From assembly GCF_003416895.1 (NCBI RefSeq), contig NZ_QVIO01000006.1, forward strand, positions 186,001-250,000: a stretch of 64,000 nt of DNA. The letters run 5' to 3'. Source of the stretch: Duganella sp. BJB476. Its GTDB lineage: Bacteria; Pseudomonadota; Gammaproteobacteria; Burkholderiales; Burkholderiaceae_D. Shown here in pieces: positions 7,897 to 14,798 of this stretch. The notes under the pieces were generated by a model, which saw only the letters and a list, made by a program, of their open reading frames with translations, was not told the origin of the DNA and searched no databases. Position 1 is the stretch's first letter; each line of letters opens with the position of its first letter. The position numbers and the translations under genes are program-made.

Positions 7897-8529
7897 GCTC
7901 GATAGTTGATGCGAATTATCTTTCGCTAGCTCATCAGCATACCTTTTAGCTAAGGCAAGCAAATTCTCTCGTCTATCCGCCAAGGCTAGTGAAAGGTACG
8001 ACGCAAACAGGTCTGAACCGACTGTGTTGAGCGCTGAAAGTGCCCCCATCTGCGAATACTCGTCTCCACTTTTCCAAGCAGCCTTGGCAAGAGCAGGAAC
8101 GGCAGGTGATCGCATGTGCGCCAATGAGAGTAGTGCCATTCTACGCGTGCGCTCGTGCTCGTCCCGCATAAACGCAATCAGTAGCACTTCCGCCTCATCG
8201 CGACGCTGAACGCAGTACCCTAGATGCTCAGCAATGTCGTCGCCAGCAACCCCGCCTCTAGCAAGAGAATGCTTGGCGATCGCCAGCATCGTCTGCTCGC
8301 TTTGTGCGACCAGTTCAGCAATGTAATCTGTATTGACCTGTTCAAGCACGTAGAGTATGTCCGTGACATCATCGTCAGACCAGTTCTCAGGCGGCACGCG
8401 CGTCAAGAATTCTTGGAGAGCGCTTATCACGCCACCTTCGCTCCACCAGAACTCATATTGATCTACCCAACGGTTGGTGGTTAGCCAAATGCGAACTTTT
8501 TCGACCTCGGCACGAAAATCTGCAGCCAT
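7894..8529 (-). CDS. HEAT-repeat-like helical protein, island cargo
   Basis: 211 residues, wholly helical by pattern. The C-terminal two thirds contain pairs of helices resembling HEAT repeats: EAEVLLIAFMRDEHERTRRM, ALLSLAHMRSPAVPALAKAA, and YSQMGALSALNTVG. The N-terminal part has FWWSEGGVISALQEFLTRVP. No catalytic motif and no signal peptide were found. Similar small cytoplasmic helical-repeat proteins occur as toxin-immunity proteins in variable regions, but no toxin is seen here, so that role is only a possibility. Confidence 0.65.
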   Translation of the reverse strand: MAADFRAEVEKVRIWLTTNRWVDQYEFWWSEGGVISALQEFLTRVPPENWSDDDVTDILYVLEQVNTDYIAELVAQSEQTMLAIAKHSLARGGVAGDDIAEHLGYCVQRRDEAEVLLIAFMRDEHERTRRMALLSLAHMRSPAVPALAKAAWKSGDEYSQMGALSALNTVGSDLFASYLSLALADRRENLLALAKRYADELAKDNSHQLSS

Positions 8530-8593
8530 ATTTCTTTATCTTTCCAATTGTCCTGGCAGTCTGCCTGTGGCTGCGGAAGTTTGCAAAACTATC
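8528..8593. repeat. degenerate island repeat, copy B
   Basis: It fills the gap between the small membrane protein gene and the HEAT-like gene and aligns with copy A over about 60 bases. On the minus strand its end provides GGAAAGATAAAGAAAT just before the ATG of the HEAT-like gene, so the repeat includes a translation start region. Confidence 0.7.
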
Positions 8594-8789
8594 TCTTCGA
8601 CTTTGGAATCAAAAATTTTGGCGGTACAGCACGGAGAAAAATGCAAAGCGCGCCAAATGCGATAAAACCTGCCATCTTAACGAAGTGAGGGTCCGGGAAG
8701 AACATCTCCCATGCCGTCGCGCTCGCAATCACCAACCCTAGGAGGCTGATCATTGCATTGATGTAGCCCCGCATATTTCTTCGATCCAT
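8589..8789 (-). CDS. small membrane protein, two transmembrane helices
   Basis: 66 residues from the ATG at 8789 (MDRRNMRGYINAM...), preceded by GGGGGGGAG, a strong purine-rich ribosome site. A longer in-frame reading to 9053 runs through cysteine/proline-rich, non-protein-like sequence and is rejected. Two hydrophobic helices are visible (about 13-28 and 39-54) with positive ends (KFLIPKSKR), so the protein probably spans the inner membrane twice. Function unknown. Confidence 0.6.
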   Translation of the reverse strand: MDRRNMRGYINAMISLLGLVIASATAWEMFFPDPHFVKMAGFIAFGALCIFLRAVPPKFLIPKSKR

Positions 8790-8943
8790 CTCCCCCCCCA
8801 AGCATTTACCTATCGTGGCCGAAGCCATCCATACATGTCCTGCAAAATTGCTCTTAGCTATGAGACCTTTTCGTTTGGGAAAGCATACCATTTTGCCAAA
8901 CAGGAAAATGCGCAAATTTCCACATGTCGTGCGAACGATTTCA

Positions 8944-9098
8944 CTGCCGTTTGGCAGCGGACAAAGCCTGTGCAAGATGAACTGCATTAAACGACCGCTG
9001 CGGCAGCAGCGTTGCCCCGCAGGGCAGGTTCCCGTTGAGCACCGCAGGTGCAAATAAGGGAAGTGGAGTTAGCAAACCGCAAGGTTAGCTAACTTCAC
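8944..9098. other. run of small hairpins in non-coding DNA
   Basis: Five stem-loops lie within 155 bases: CTGCC-GTTT-GGCAG (8944-8957), GCTGC-GGCA-GCAGC (8997-9010), TGCCC-CGCA-GGGCA (9013-9026), GCACC-GCA-GGTGC (9039-9051), and a long one at 9063-9098. The last pairs GTGGAGTTAGC with GCTAACTTCAC around an inner AACC-GCAA-GGTT (GNRA-type loop). No credible protein is encoded. A structured RNA or a DNA origin/recognition region are both possible. Confidence 0.5.
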
Positions 9099-9126
9099 AT
9101 ATCCTGCCCGTCATTTCTGCGCTTTT

Positions 9127-9258
9127 TTTCCGCAACTGAGTGCGATCGAACGCTGTAGAAACGCGTTTCAAACGCGATTTCTCCGCAACTAAGCGCGGTT
9201 GAAACGCTGTTAATCGCGATTTTTCCGTAACTGAGCGCGACTTTTTGCAACTGCCAGT
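9127..9258. repeat. degenerate tandem repeats
   Basis: Successive copies of TTTCCGCAACTGAGTGCG (9127), TTTCTCCGCAACTAAGCGCG (9178) and TTTTTCCGTAACTGAGCGCG (9220) are about 42-51 bases apart. The first two are followed by TCGAACGCTGT and TTGAAACGCTGT. A further TTTTTGCAACTG begins at 9242. Iteron-like repeats of this kind can be protein-binding arrays; no initiator gene is nearby. Confidence 0.6.
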
Positions 9259-9733
9259 TGTACTGATGCGTACCGGAAAAATTTTAGGACGACGAATAGG
9301 CCAATATTTAGCCGAGCTGAACAGTTAAAACGGCCATTGAAGTGAAATCAAGCGGTCCAATCCAGCCAGCGTCAACCCGTTGTGTCAGGCAAAGAACTGG
9401 CACGGCCAATGGTGACTTGGCATCGTCATCGACTGAGCGGATTGCCGGCCCCAGAATCGCCTGCGTTCCTCGAACGTCACTTTGCCCGCAGACCTGTCTT
9501 GGAAGCGCGCCAGCAGTCATTAAACGCGTTGGAGCTATATCGGCAGCCGTATGCCTGCCTACGCGGAAAGCCAATCCGACGAAGATTCCTGGCTTCAAGC
9601 TGAACATATGGCGCTTGCAGGTCTCTCGCTTTACCGTCTGTTCGCCACCGCCGACATACTGGGTACGTTCTGGGGGTAACTGGAAAGATAAGCGCGGCGT
9701 TTTTATCGATTTTCCCTATGAGGCGATTTTGCA
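9259..9733. other. right end of the island, no gene recognised
   Basis: 475 bases between the tandem repeats and attR. Short open frames exist on both strands, but none has a convincing ribosome site, codon pattern or recognisable motif. I regard this as non-coding or decayed sequence. Confidence 0.5.
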
Positions 9734-9759
9734 GTTCGATTGACGCCGACTCCACCACT
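9734..9759 (+). repeat. attR, displaced copy of the ssrA 3' end
   Basis: GTTCGATT, then GA in place of CC, then CGCCGACTCCACCACT: a direct repeat of 4341-4366. It marks the far end of the island. Confidence 0.9.
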
Positions 9760-9815
9760 GGATTAAAAACAAAAGGCCCCGGCGCGAAAGCGCCGGGGCC
9801 TTTTGTTTTTAATCC
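9760..9815. terminator. perfect 26-bp inverted repeat, bidirectional terminator
   Basis: The arms 9760-9785 and 9790-9815 are exact reverse complements around a GAAA loop. The GC core (GGCCCCGGCGC) is flanked by A-rich and T-rich tracts, so it can terminate in both directions. It begins immediately after attR, so it was probably the native ssrA terminator before the island separated the two by 5.4 kb. Confidence 0.85.
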
Positions 9816-9828
9816 TATCGCTAGCGTT

Positions 9829-9851
9829 GGCGGGAATCGAAACCGCGTCCG
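9829..9851 (-). repeat. inverted partial copy of a tmRNA/tRNA 3' region
   Basis: The minus strand matches tmRNA positions 4332-4354 (variable region and T arm, CGGACGCGG.TTCGATTCCC) at 22 of 23 bases, then diverges. It sits just beyond the right arm of the 26-bp inverted repeat and faces the attR copy. The T-arm sequence is common to many tRNAs, so a tRNA origin is not excluded. Confidence 0.6.
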
Positions 9852-9880
9852 GCACGGACGGCGGGGCGGAGCGGGGAATT

Positions 9881-9973
9881 CGCCCCGCATGCGGGGCGCC
9901 CGCGCAGCGGGTTGCGCTTGCAAGCGCAACCCTCTCCGATTCGACTGACTTCAAAATCGCCGCAGGCGATTTT
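9881..9973. other. cluster of perfect palindromes
   Basis: Three symmetrical elements: CGCCCCGCATGCGGGGCG (9881-9898, perfect 18 bp), a 24-bp perfect palindrome with TTGCGCTTGCAAGCGCAA at its centre (9909-9932), and AAAATCGCC-GCA-GGCGATTTT (9953-9973). The last is terminator-like. A smaller CCCGC-GCA-GCGGG overlaps the gap. No gene is seen between here and the toxin start at 10075. Confidence 0.7.
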
Positions 9974-10031
9974 TCCTCTCAGCATCAATTTCCACGCAGA
10001 AATTTGATCAAATCCGATACCCTGCGTGCGG

Positions 10032-10070
10032 TATAGCTTTAGATTGATAAAGCTATATTTGAGCTATACT
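10032..10070 (+). promoter_or_regulatory. operator/promoter of the toxin-antitoxin pair
   Basis: A perfect 9-bp inverted repeat, TATAGCTTT (10032-10040) and AAAGCTATA (10049-10057), is followed by a further AGCTATAC half-site. TATACT (10065-10070) and TATATT (10054-10059) are candidate -10 elements. The half-sites overlap them, fitting autorepression by the antitoxin. Confidence 0.6.
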
Positions 10071-10074
10071 TCTC

Positions 10075-10338
10075 ATGAACTCAATCGTCTGGAAGCCTCA
10101 AGCCGTGCGTCAGCTTCGCAAGATCGCGGACCAAGCGAAGCGCGAGGCTATCTATGACGCGGTCCAGAAATTAGCAGCCTGGCCGATATGCGATGGCGAT
10201 ATCCAACGCCTGCAAGGCCGCGAAGACTACCGATTGCGCGTCCGCGACTACCGAATTGTTTTCGAAATTGACCAGCACGGCAACCCTGTCGTCATCACCA
10301 TCGCCCAAGTGAGAAAACGAAGTGAACGCACCTATTAA
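10075..10338 (+). CDS. RelE/ParE-family toxin (HigB-like order)
   Basis: 87 residues with the RelE/ParE superfamily pattern: N-terminal strand VWKPQAVRQLRKI, a helix, then LQGREDYRLRVRDYRIVFEI and a final strand VITIAQVRKRSERTY. The conserved arginines of the ribosome-dependent mRNA interferase type (YRLRVRDYRIVF, RKRSE) are present. The toxin precedes its antitoxin, the HigBA-like order, and their frames overlap by 17 bases. Predicted to inhibit translation when the antitoxin is lost. Confidence 0.85.
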   Translation: MNSIVWKPQAVRQLRKIADQAKREAIYDAVQKLAAWPICDGDIQRLQGREDYRLRVRDYRIVFEIDQHGNPVVITIAQVRKRSERTY

Positions 10339-10654
10339 CATTCAGATCTTGAAGGGACCGGATGGTTTGCCAGCGTTCGCTGTCATCCCCTACAACGATT
10401 ATCTAACCATGACCAAGCAGAGACCAGAACTCACCGTTCCCAACGAAGTGGTCGGCAAAGTCATCCAGGATGGCGTCACGCCGATCCGCGCCTGGCGCGA
10501 ACATCTGGGGCTGACGCAAGCAGAAGTTGCTAGTCGCTTGGGCATCGCACAGTCGTCCTATGCAGTCCAAGAGAGTAGCGCCAAGCTGCGTAAGTCGAGT
10601 CGCGAAAAAATCGCCGTGGCGCTAGGTGTGGCGCTAGAACAGTTGAGCTTGTAA
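10322..10654 (+). CDS. XRE-family antitoxin
   Basis: 110 residues starting at a GTG inside the toxin gene, implying translational coupling. The N-terminal part (ILKGPDGLPAFAVIPYNDYL) is the toxin-facing Phd-like stretch. An XRE helix-turn-helix follows (about 58-105: WREHLGLTQAEVASRLGIAQ, then SRE and KIAVALGV). It should neutralise the toxin and repress the shared promoter at the inverted repeat upstream. Confidence 0.85.
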   Translation: MNAPINIQILKGPDGLPAFAVIPYNDYLTMTKQRPELTVPNEVVGKVIQDGVTPIRAWREHLGLTQAEVASRLGIAQSSYAVQESSAKLRKSSREKIAVALGVALEQLSL

Positions 10655-10671
10655 ATGCAGTTGTTCTCCCG

Positions 10672-10699
10672 TCGCGCCGGCCCGCCACGGCCGGCGCGA
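10672..10699. terminator. hairpin between convergent genes
   Basis: TCGCGCCGGCC / GGCCGGCGCGA form a perfect 11-bp stem with loop CGCCAC, placed between the antitoxin and the convergent lyase gene. There is no T tract, so termination is probable but not certain. Confidence 0.55.
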
Positions 10700-10707
10700 T
10701 GCCCAAG

Positions 10708-13428
10708 TCAGGCGTAGGTTACATGGTCGAAGGTGGAGGCGTTCAACGACGGATTGTTGTGGGACAGCACAGACAGCCCGCTGAACACCGTCGCCGGCAT
10801 GCCGACGTCGATGCTGCCCGCCTGCGTCCAGTTCACCCCATCCGGCGAAATGAAGCCGGTGAAGGTATTGCCAGCCCGCGCCAACCGCACCCAGTAAGGC
10901 GCCGTGATCCCCGCCAGCTGGTTGACCGTGCTGGTGCCACCGCCTGTGGAGCCACGGTAAGTCATTTGCGCGCCGTTGCCGGGAGTGACCGCCAGCATCA
11001 CGTTCTGCGCGTTGCCGTCCAACGTGGCGCGCATCATCACGCCGGACTTGGCCCAGGCGTTGCTGTTGCCGATGCTCGCCACGCGCGCGGTGATGCTGCC
11101 GTCGCCGGTGGCGCAGGCCGAGGCGAAATGGAAGCCGTCGCTGTTGCCCCAGATATCCGCGCCGCTACCCGCCACCGTGTACACACCGTTGGCGAGGCTG
11201 GCGCTGCCTTTCACCGCAACCGAACCGACGTCGACATCGAACATCGGCGCCGGCAGCGACGAGCCGCTCAGCGCGGCGATGTCCGCCGCGCTGGCCGCGC
11301 CGTTATAGATGCGGAAGTCGTCGATCATGCCGCTGAAGGTCGGATCTGAGAATTGCGAGCGGCCGATATAGTTTTGCGTGGTATGCCCGACCTGGAATGG
11401 CGGCATGCGGAAGTTGGCGGTGGTCTGGATCGGCGCACCGTTCAGATAGATGGTCAGGTCGGTGCCCGCCAGCGTGACCGCGACATGCACCCATTGCGCC
11501 GTCGGCAGCGAGGTCGGCGCGTCGACGCGCCATTCGCTGTCCGAGCCATTGAGCGTGACCGCGAACCCCAGCGTGCCGCGGCCGGTGTGCGGCGACAGGA
11601 ACATGTAATGCAGGGAGTTGCTGCCAAAATCGAAGATCCGGCTCCAGGTCTGGCCGCCGTTCCAGTACACCCAGGCCGCGATGGTGAAGTCGCCGACGGT
11701 ATCGACCACATTGGCCGGCAGGCTGGCGTACGCGCCATTGCCGTTCAGCGCCAGGGCCGTGCCCTGTCCCGACACGCCCGGCGCCCACGCAGCGCCACCG
11801 GCCAGCGTGCCGATGTGTCCGTTGCCGCTGCTGTCGGCGGCAGTAGTGCCGCTACCCTCGTCGAACGCCAGGCGGGTGTGTAGCCTGACGCCGGCGATGC
11901 CTTGCGCCTCGTTCGACGCGGCCGTCTCGCCGGATGGCGTACTGGCCGTGACGACGTAGTAATACACGCCATTCGCCAGGTTGGCGTCGGTATAGCTCAG
12001 CAGGTCGGTGATGCCGGTGGCGATCACCGCGTAGGGACCGCCGGCGGTCGTGCCGCGCTTGACGGTGTAGCCGGTCGCGTAGGCGCTGCCCCACAACGAC
12101 AGCACCACCTGGCCTGCGGTGGTCACGGCGCTCAGGCCGCTGGGCGCCACGCCGGCGGCGATCGGATCGCGCGTGAACAGCAGCGTGCCATAGCCCAGCT
12201 GGTCCCAGGTGCCGCCCGTTTGCGGATAGCGCCCGCCGCCTTCCGGCGCCACTTTTTGCGCGAACTGTTGGGTATAGGGGGCGGCCAGTCCCTTGCGGTT
12301 GACGTAGTGGTTGTAGATCAGCGCCCATGCGGGCCGGGCATTGCCCTGCGCCGAGGTGGAGAACGTGGTGAAATAGAAGCCCGGCACATCATAGTTCACG
12401 AACGGGACCGGATTGTAGGTCGTCCCCGACTGGATCAGATTGCCCTTGGCCGAATATTCGCAGGCGGCCAGCACGCGGTTGTTATCGTAGCCATACAGGT
12501 CGATGCCCTGGTTCCACGCCATCTCGCAGATGGTGGTGACCAGCGCGATGCTGAGCATGTTGTGGCCCTGGTCGCGTCCGGACTCCTGCGTCTGGCCGAG
12601 GTAGCCGGGGTGGATGTAAAACACCATTTGCGCGATCGCGCCATTGCCCAGGCCTTGCTTGAAGTAGCTCACCGCGTTGTCGAACCGCGTGCGGTCGTCG
12701 CACAGCACCGCGATGGCCATCGTGGCGGCCAGGCTGCTCAGGTCCCAGTTGGAGAACACGGTCAGCTGGCTGAAGCCTCCGGTCAGCGGCAGGAACACGT
12801 TGATCATCATTTGCTGGAAGGTGGCCAGATCGGCCGCGGCCCAGCCGGAATAGCCGCGCATGATTTCCGCCGCGTTGGCCAGTTGATAACCCTGCAATCC
12901 GGCGGCCAGGTAGCCGTCCCAGTGGCCGTCCGTCATGTTGATGCCAGTGAGCGTGGAGCCCCACGCGTTCAGGATCTTCACGGCGGTGTTGGCGGCCGCG
13001 AGGTTGCCGTTGATTTTCCACTGCAGCGCGTTCAGGTAGGCGGCCATGGTGTCCCACTGCAGATTCTGGACGTTATCGCCATGCACGCCGTCGTTGCGGT
13101 AGATCACCGGTCGCGCCCCCGGATTCCACGAGTTGCTGGCCAGGTTATTCTGAAGCATCAAGTTCCAGTCATCGATCCATGGCGATGCCTGGGCGCCGAC
13201 CTTCTGGCTCATGCGGTCGAAGTCCGCCTGGGTGTGCAGCAGGCCGGGATGGACGAAAGCGCCAGGCGCTCCGCCCATCCGTTTGGGCGCAACCTGCGCG
13301 GCAGCGGTGGCGGCATCCGCGCCGCCGCCGCAAGCTGTCAGGCTCAGCGGGCCGAGCGCGGCGAATCCGAGCGTGCTGGAACAAAATGCCCGTCGTTTTG
13401 GGGAAAAGGGTGGGTTGGTGTTTGACAT
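10708..13428 (-). CDS. Tat-exported alginate-lyase-like lipoprotein with FN3 and LamG modules
   Basis: About 906 residues from the ATG at 13428. The leader has a twin-arginine-like KRRAFCSS followed by a hydrophobic stretch and lipobox LTAC/GGG, so the product is probably a Tat-dependent lipoprotein. Modules in order: an all-helical alginate-lyase/PL5-like domain (about 60-430, with HPGLLHTQADFDRM, GDNVQNLQWDTMAAYLNALQ, GHWDGYLAAGLQGYQLANAA and SNWD), an FN3 domain (about 430-520), a LamG/concanavalin domain (about 525-700) and a C-terminal beta-sandwich resembling DUF1349 (about 720-906). It probably degrades an acidic polysaccharide; the exact substrate is unknown. An in-frame extension upstream to 13518 lacks a signal sequence and is disfavoured. 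Confidence 0.85.
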   Translation of the reverse strand: MSNTNPPFSPKRRAFCSSTLGFAALGPLSLTACGGGADAATAAAQVAPKRMGGAPGAFVHPGLLHTQADFDRMSQKVGAQASPWIDDWNLMLQNNLASNSWNPGARPVIYRNDGVHGDNVQNLQWDTMAAYLNALQWKINGNLAAANTAVKILNAWGSTLTGINMTDGHWDGYLAAGLQGYQLANAAEIMRGYSGWAAADLATFQQMMINVFLPLTGGFSQLTVFSNWDLSSLAATMAIAVLCDDRTRFDNAVSYFKQGLGNGAIAQMVFYIHPGYLGQTQESGRDQGHNMLSIALVTTICEMAWNQGIDLYGYDNNRVLAACEYSAKGNLIQSGTTYNPVPFVNYDVPGFYFTTFSTSAQGNARPAWALIYNHYVNRKGLAAPYTQQFAQKVAPEGGGRYPQTGGTWDQLGYGTLLFTRDPIAAGVAPSGLSAVTTAGQVVLSLWGSAYATGYTVKRGTTAGGPYAVIATGITDLLSYTDANLANGVYYYVVTASTPSGETAASNEAQGIAGVRLHTRLAFDEGSGTTAADSSGNGHIGTLAGGAAWAPGVSGQGTALALNGNGAYASLPANVVDTVGDFTIAAWVYWNGGQTWSRIFDFGSNSLHYMFLSPHTGRGTLGFAVTLNGSDSEWRVDAPTSLPTAQWVHVAVTLAGTDLTIYLNGAPIQTTANFRMPPFQVGHTTQNYIGRSQFSDPTFSGMIDDFRIYNGAASAADIAALSGSSLPAPMFDVDVGSVAVKGSASLANGVYTVAGSGADIWGNSDGFHFASACATGDGSITARVASIGNSNAWAKSGVMMRATLDGNAQNVMLAVTPGNGAQMTYRGSTGGGTSTVNQLAGITAPYWVRLARAGNTFTGFISPDGVNWTQAGSIDVGMPATVFSGLSVLSHNNPSLNASTFDHVTYA

Positions 13429-13658
13429 GGTATCCAGACAGAGTGAGAGTGGGCCATGCATGCCGGATAGCCAGGGAGGCTGGTGCCGCTCCGGAATGCG
13501 TCCTTGCTGAAGTCGCAATCGCGGGCGCCGCGCTGACGACGAGCGGATTATGTCAGTGAATATTGCTGTGCGGCAATCGTGCGCAGGTATTGGGAAAAAT
13601 CGTAATCCGGCTTGTCGGATTTGTTAAAGGGCCGCGAAAAACCTCGGCCAGGCAGACC

Positions 13659-14678
13659 CTAATCCGCTCTTTGCACGCAGTTGCGGCCGGCGCGCTTGGC
13701 GGCATACAGCGCCGCATCGGCTCGCGACAAAAGGTCGGTCATCGATTCGCCGATCCGATGCTCGGCCACCCCGACGCTGATCGAGAGCCTCAACTCGGAC
13801 AGCTCCCCATCCAGCCGGGTTGCGCACACCGCCTCGCGAAAGCGCTCGGCAAACGCCACGCATTCCATGTCGCCGATACCTGATTGAAAAACGGCAAATT
13901 CGTCACCGCCAAAACGCACCGCGACATCGGACCGGCGCGAGTGCTGCTTGAGCAGGAGCGCGATATGACGCAGCACCGTGTCGCCGCCGAGATGCCCGTG
14001 CGCATCATTTATGTCCTTGAAGCGATCAATGTCGAACACCAGCAAGGCCAGCCGCGTGGCCTCGTCGCGCTCATGCAGTTCGATCAGGCGCGCCGCCGCG
14101 TCTTCCATGTAGTAGCGGGTGAACAAGCCGGTCAGTGGATCGCGCACCGCCAGTTGATAGTAGCGGCGCCGGTCTTCTTCCATCGCCGCGTAGCTGATCT
14201 GGGCCAGTCGCAGATCGTCATAGGCCACCTGGAGCTCCTTGTTGGCGGCCAGCAGATGCTGCGCATGCTGATGCTCGCGCGTGACATCCTGATAGATCGT
14301 GACGAAGCCGATCGCCTGCCCATCCGGGTCATGGATCACCCGGCCGGTGATGTCGAGGACGGTGCCGTCGGCGCGGGTGCGGGTGAACTGGTGCGGTTGA
14401 AACATCATGCTCAGCCGGATGCGTTCCCTGGCCTGGTCATCGGGATCGCCGGGACCATAGTCGCCGCGCCTGGCGTTAAACAGGAACAGTTCCTGCAACG
14501 TCACGCCCGCGTGCATAACCTCTTGTGGAAAATCCAGCAGACGGCAGAACGCGTCGTTCCAGAATCGCATCTGCAGGCTGCGATCGATAATGGTCACGCC
14601 CACGGGCATGCACTGCATCGCTTCGACCAACTCGATAGTGCTGAGCTGCGAGATGTTGTTCGCCGGTTGATTTGTCAT
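13659..14678 (-). CDS. PAS-domain diguanylate cyclase
   Basis: About 339 residues from the ATG at 14678; a longer frame would run into the divergent aminotransferase gene. Order: PAS domain with a PAC-like end (about 15-150, VGVTIIDRSLQMRFWNDAFC ... GFVTIYQDVTRE), a coiled linker (about 150-185), and a GGDEF domain (about 190-339). The active-site VRFGGDEF is intact, and RRSD five residues upstream is an RxxD inhibitory site, so product inhibition is expected. No membrane segment: a cytoplasmic sensor that makes c-di-GMP. Confidence 0.9.
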   Translation of the reverse strand: MTNQPANNISQLSTIELVEAMQCMPVGVTIIDRSLQMRFWNDAFCRLLDFPQEVMHAGVTLQELFLFNARRGDYGPGDPDDQARERIRLSMMFQPHQFTRTRADGTVLDITGRVIHDPDGQAIGFVTIYQDVTREHQHAQHLLAANKELQVAYDDLRLAQISYAAMEEDRRRYYQLAVRDPLTGLFTRYYMEDAAARLIELHERDEATRLALLVFDIDRFKDINDAHGHLGGDTVLRHIALLLKQHSRRSDVAVRFGGDEFAVFQSGIGDMECVAFAERFREAVCATRLDGELSELRLSISVGVAEHRIGESMTDLLSRADAALYAAKRAGRNCVQRAD

Positions 14679-14798
14679 TTTTGGGGCCGCTACAAGTTGA
14701 GAACTGAGGTCTGAAGTTTGTCGCAGTTTTATGGTATCACCGGGCGTCGCCGCGCTGGTAGAATCATCCTCCCCAGTTTCGTCGCCCAGGCCACATCC

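Larger units (their letters stand above)
4341..9759 (+). mobile_element. ssrA-integrated genomic island
   Basis: The island is bounded by the tmRNA 3' end and a 26-nt copy of it at 9734-9759 (24 of 26 identical). It starts with a P4-type integrase gene reading away from ssrA, the usual arrangement for elements that integrate into the 3' end of tmRNA. The interior is visibly AT-richer than both flanks, and the cargo genes are small and of unknown function. A second, fossil integrase fragment and several small repeats show an older, composite history. Whether it can still excise is not known. Confidence 0.9.

Noticed and set aside
6763..8593. Integron-type cassette array
   Set aside because: Gene-plus-repeat units are suggestive, but no GTTRRRY/RYYYAAC core pairs and no integron integrase were found. 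It is kept only as a repeat-family finding.
8790..9053. N-terminal extension of the small membrane protein
   Set aside because: The extra residues are Cys/Pro/Arg-rich and read through the hairpin run, and a strong ribosome site precedes the internal ATG at 8789.
9127..9258. CRISPR array
   Set aside because: Only three degenerate copies, unequal spacing, no unique spacers and no cas genes.
9308..9607. 99-codon minus-strand frame at the island's right end
   Set aside because: No ribosome site, no motif, and unremarkable composition. Treated as non-coding.
9829..9973. A tRNA gene (tRNA-Sec-like) on the minus strand near the palindromes
   Set aside because: Only a T-arm-like end is present. 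No acceptor stem, D arm or anticodon arm could be assembled.
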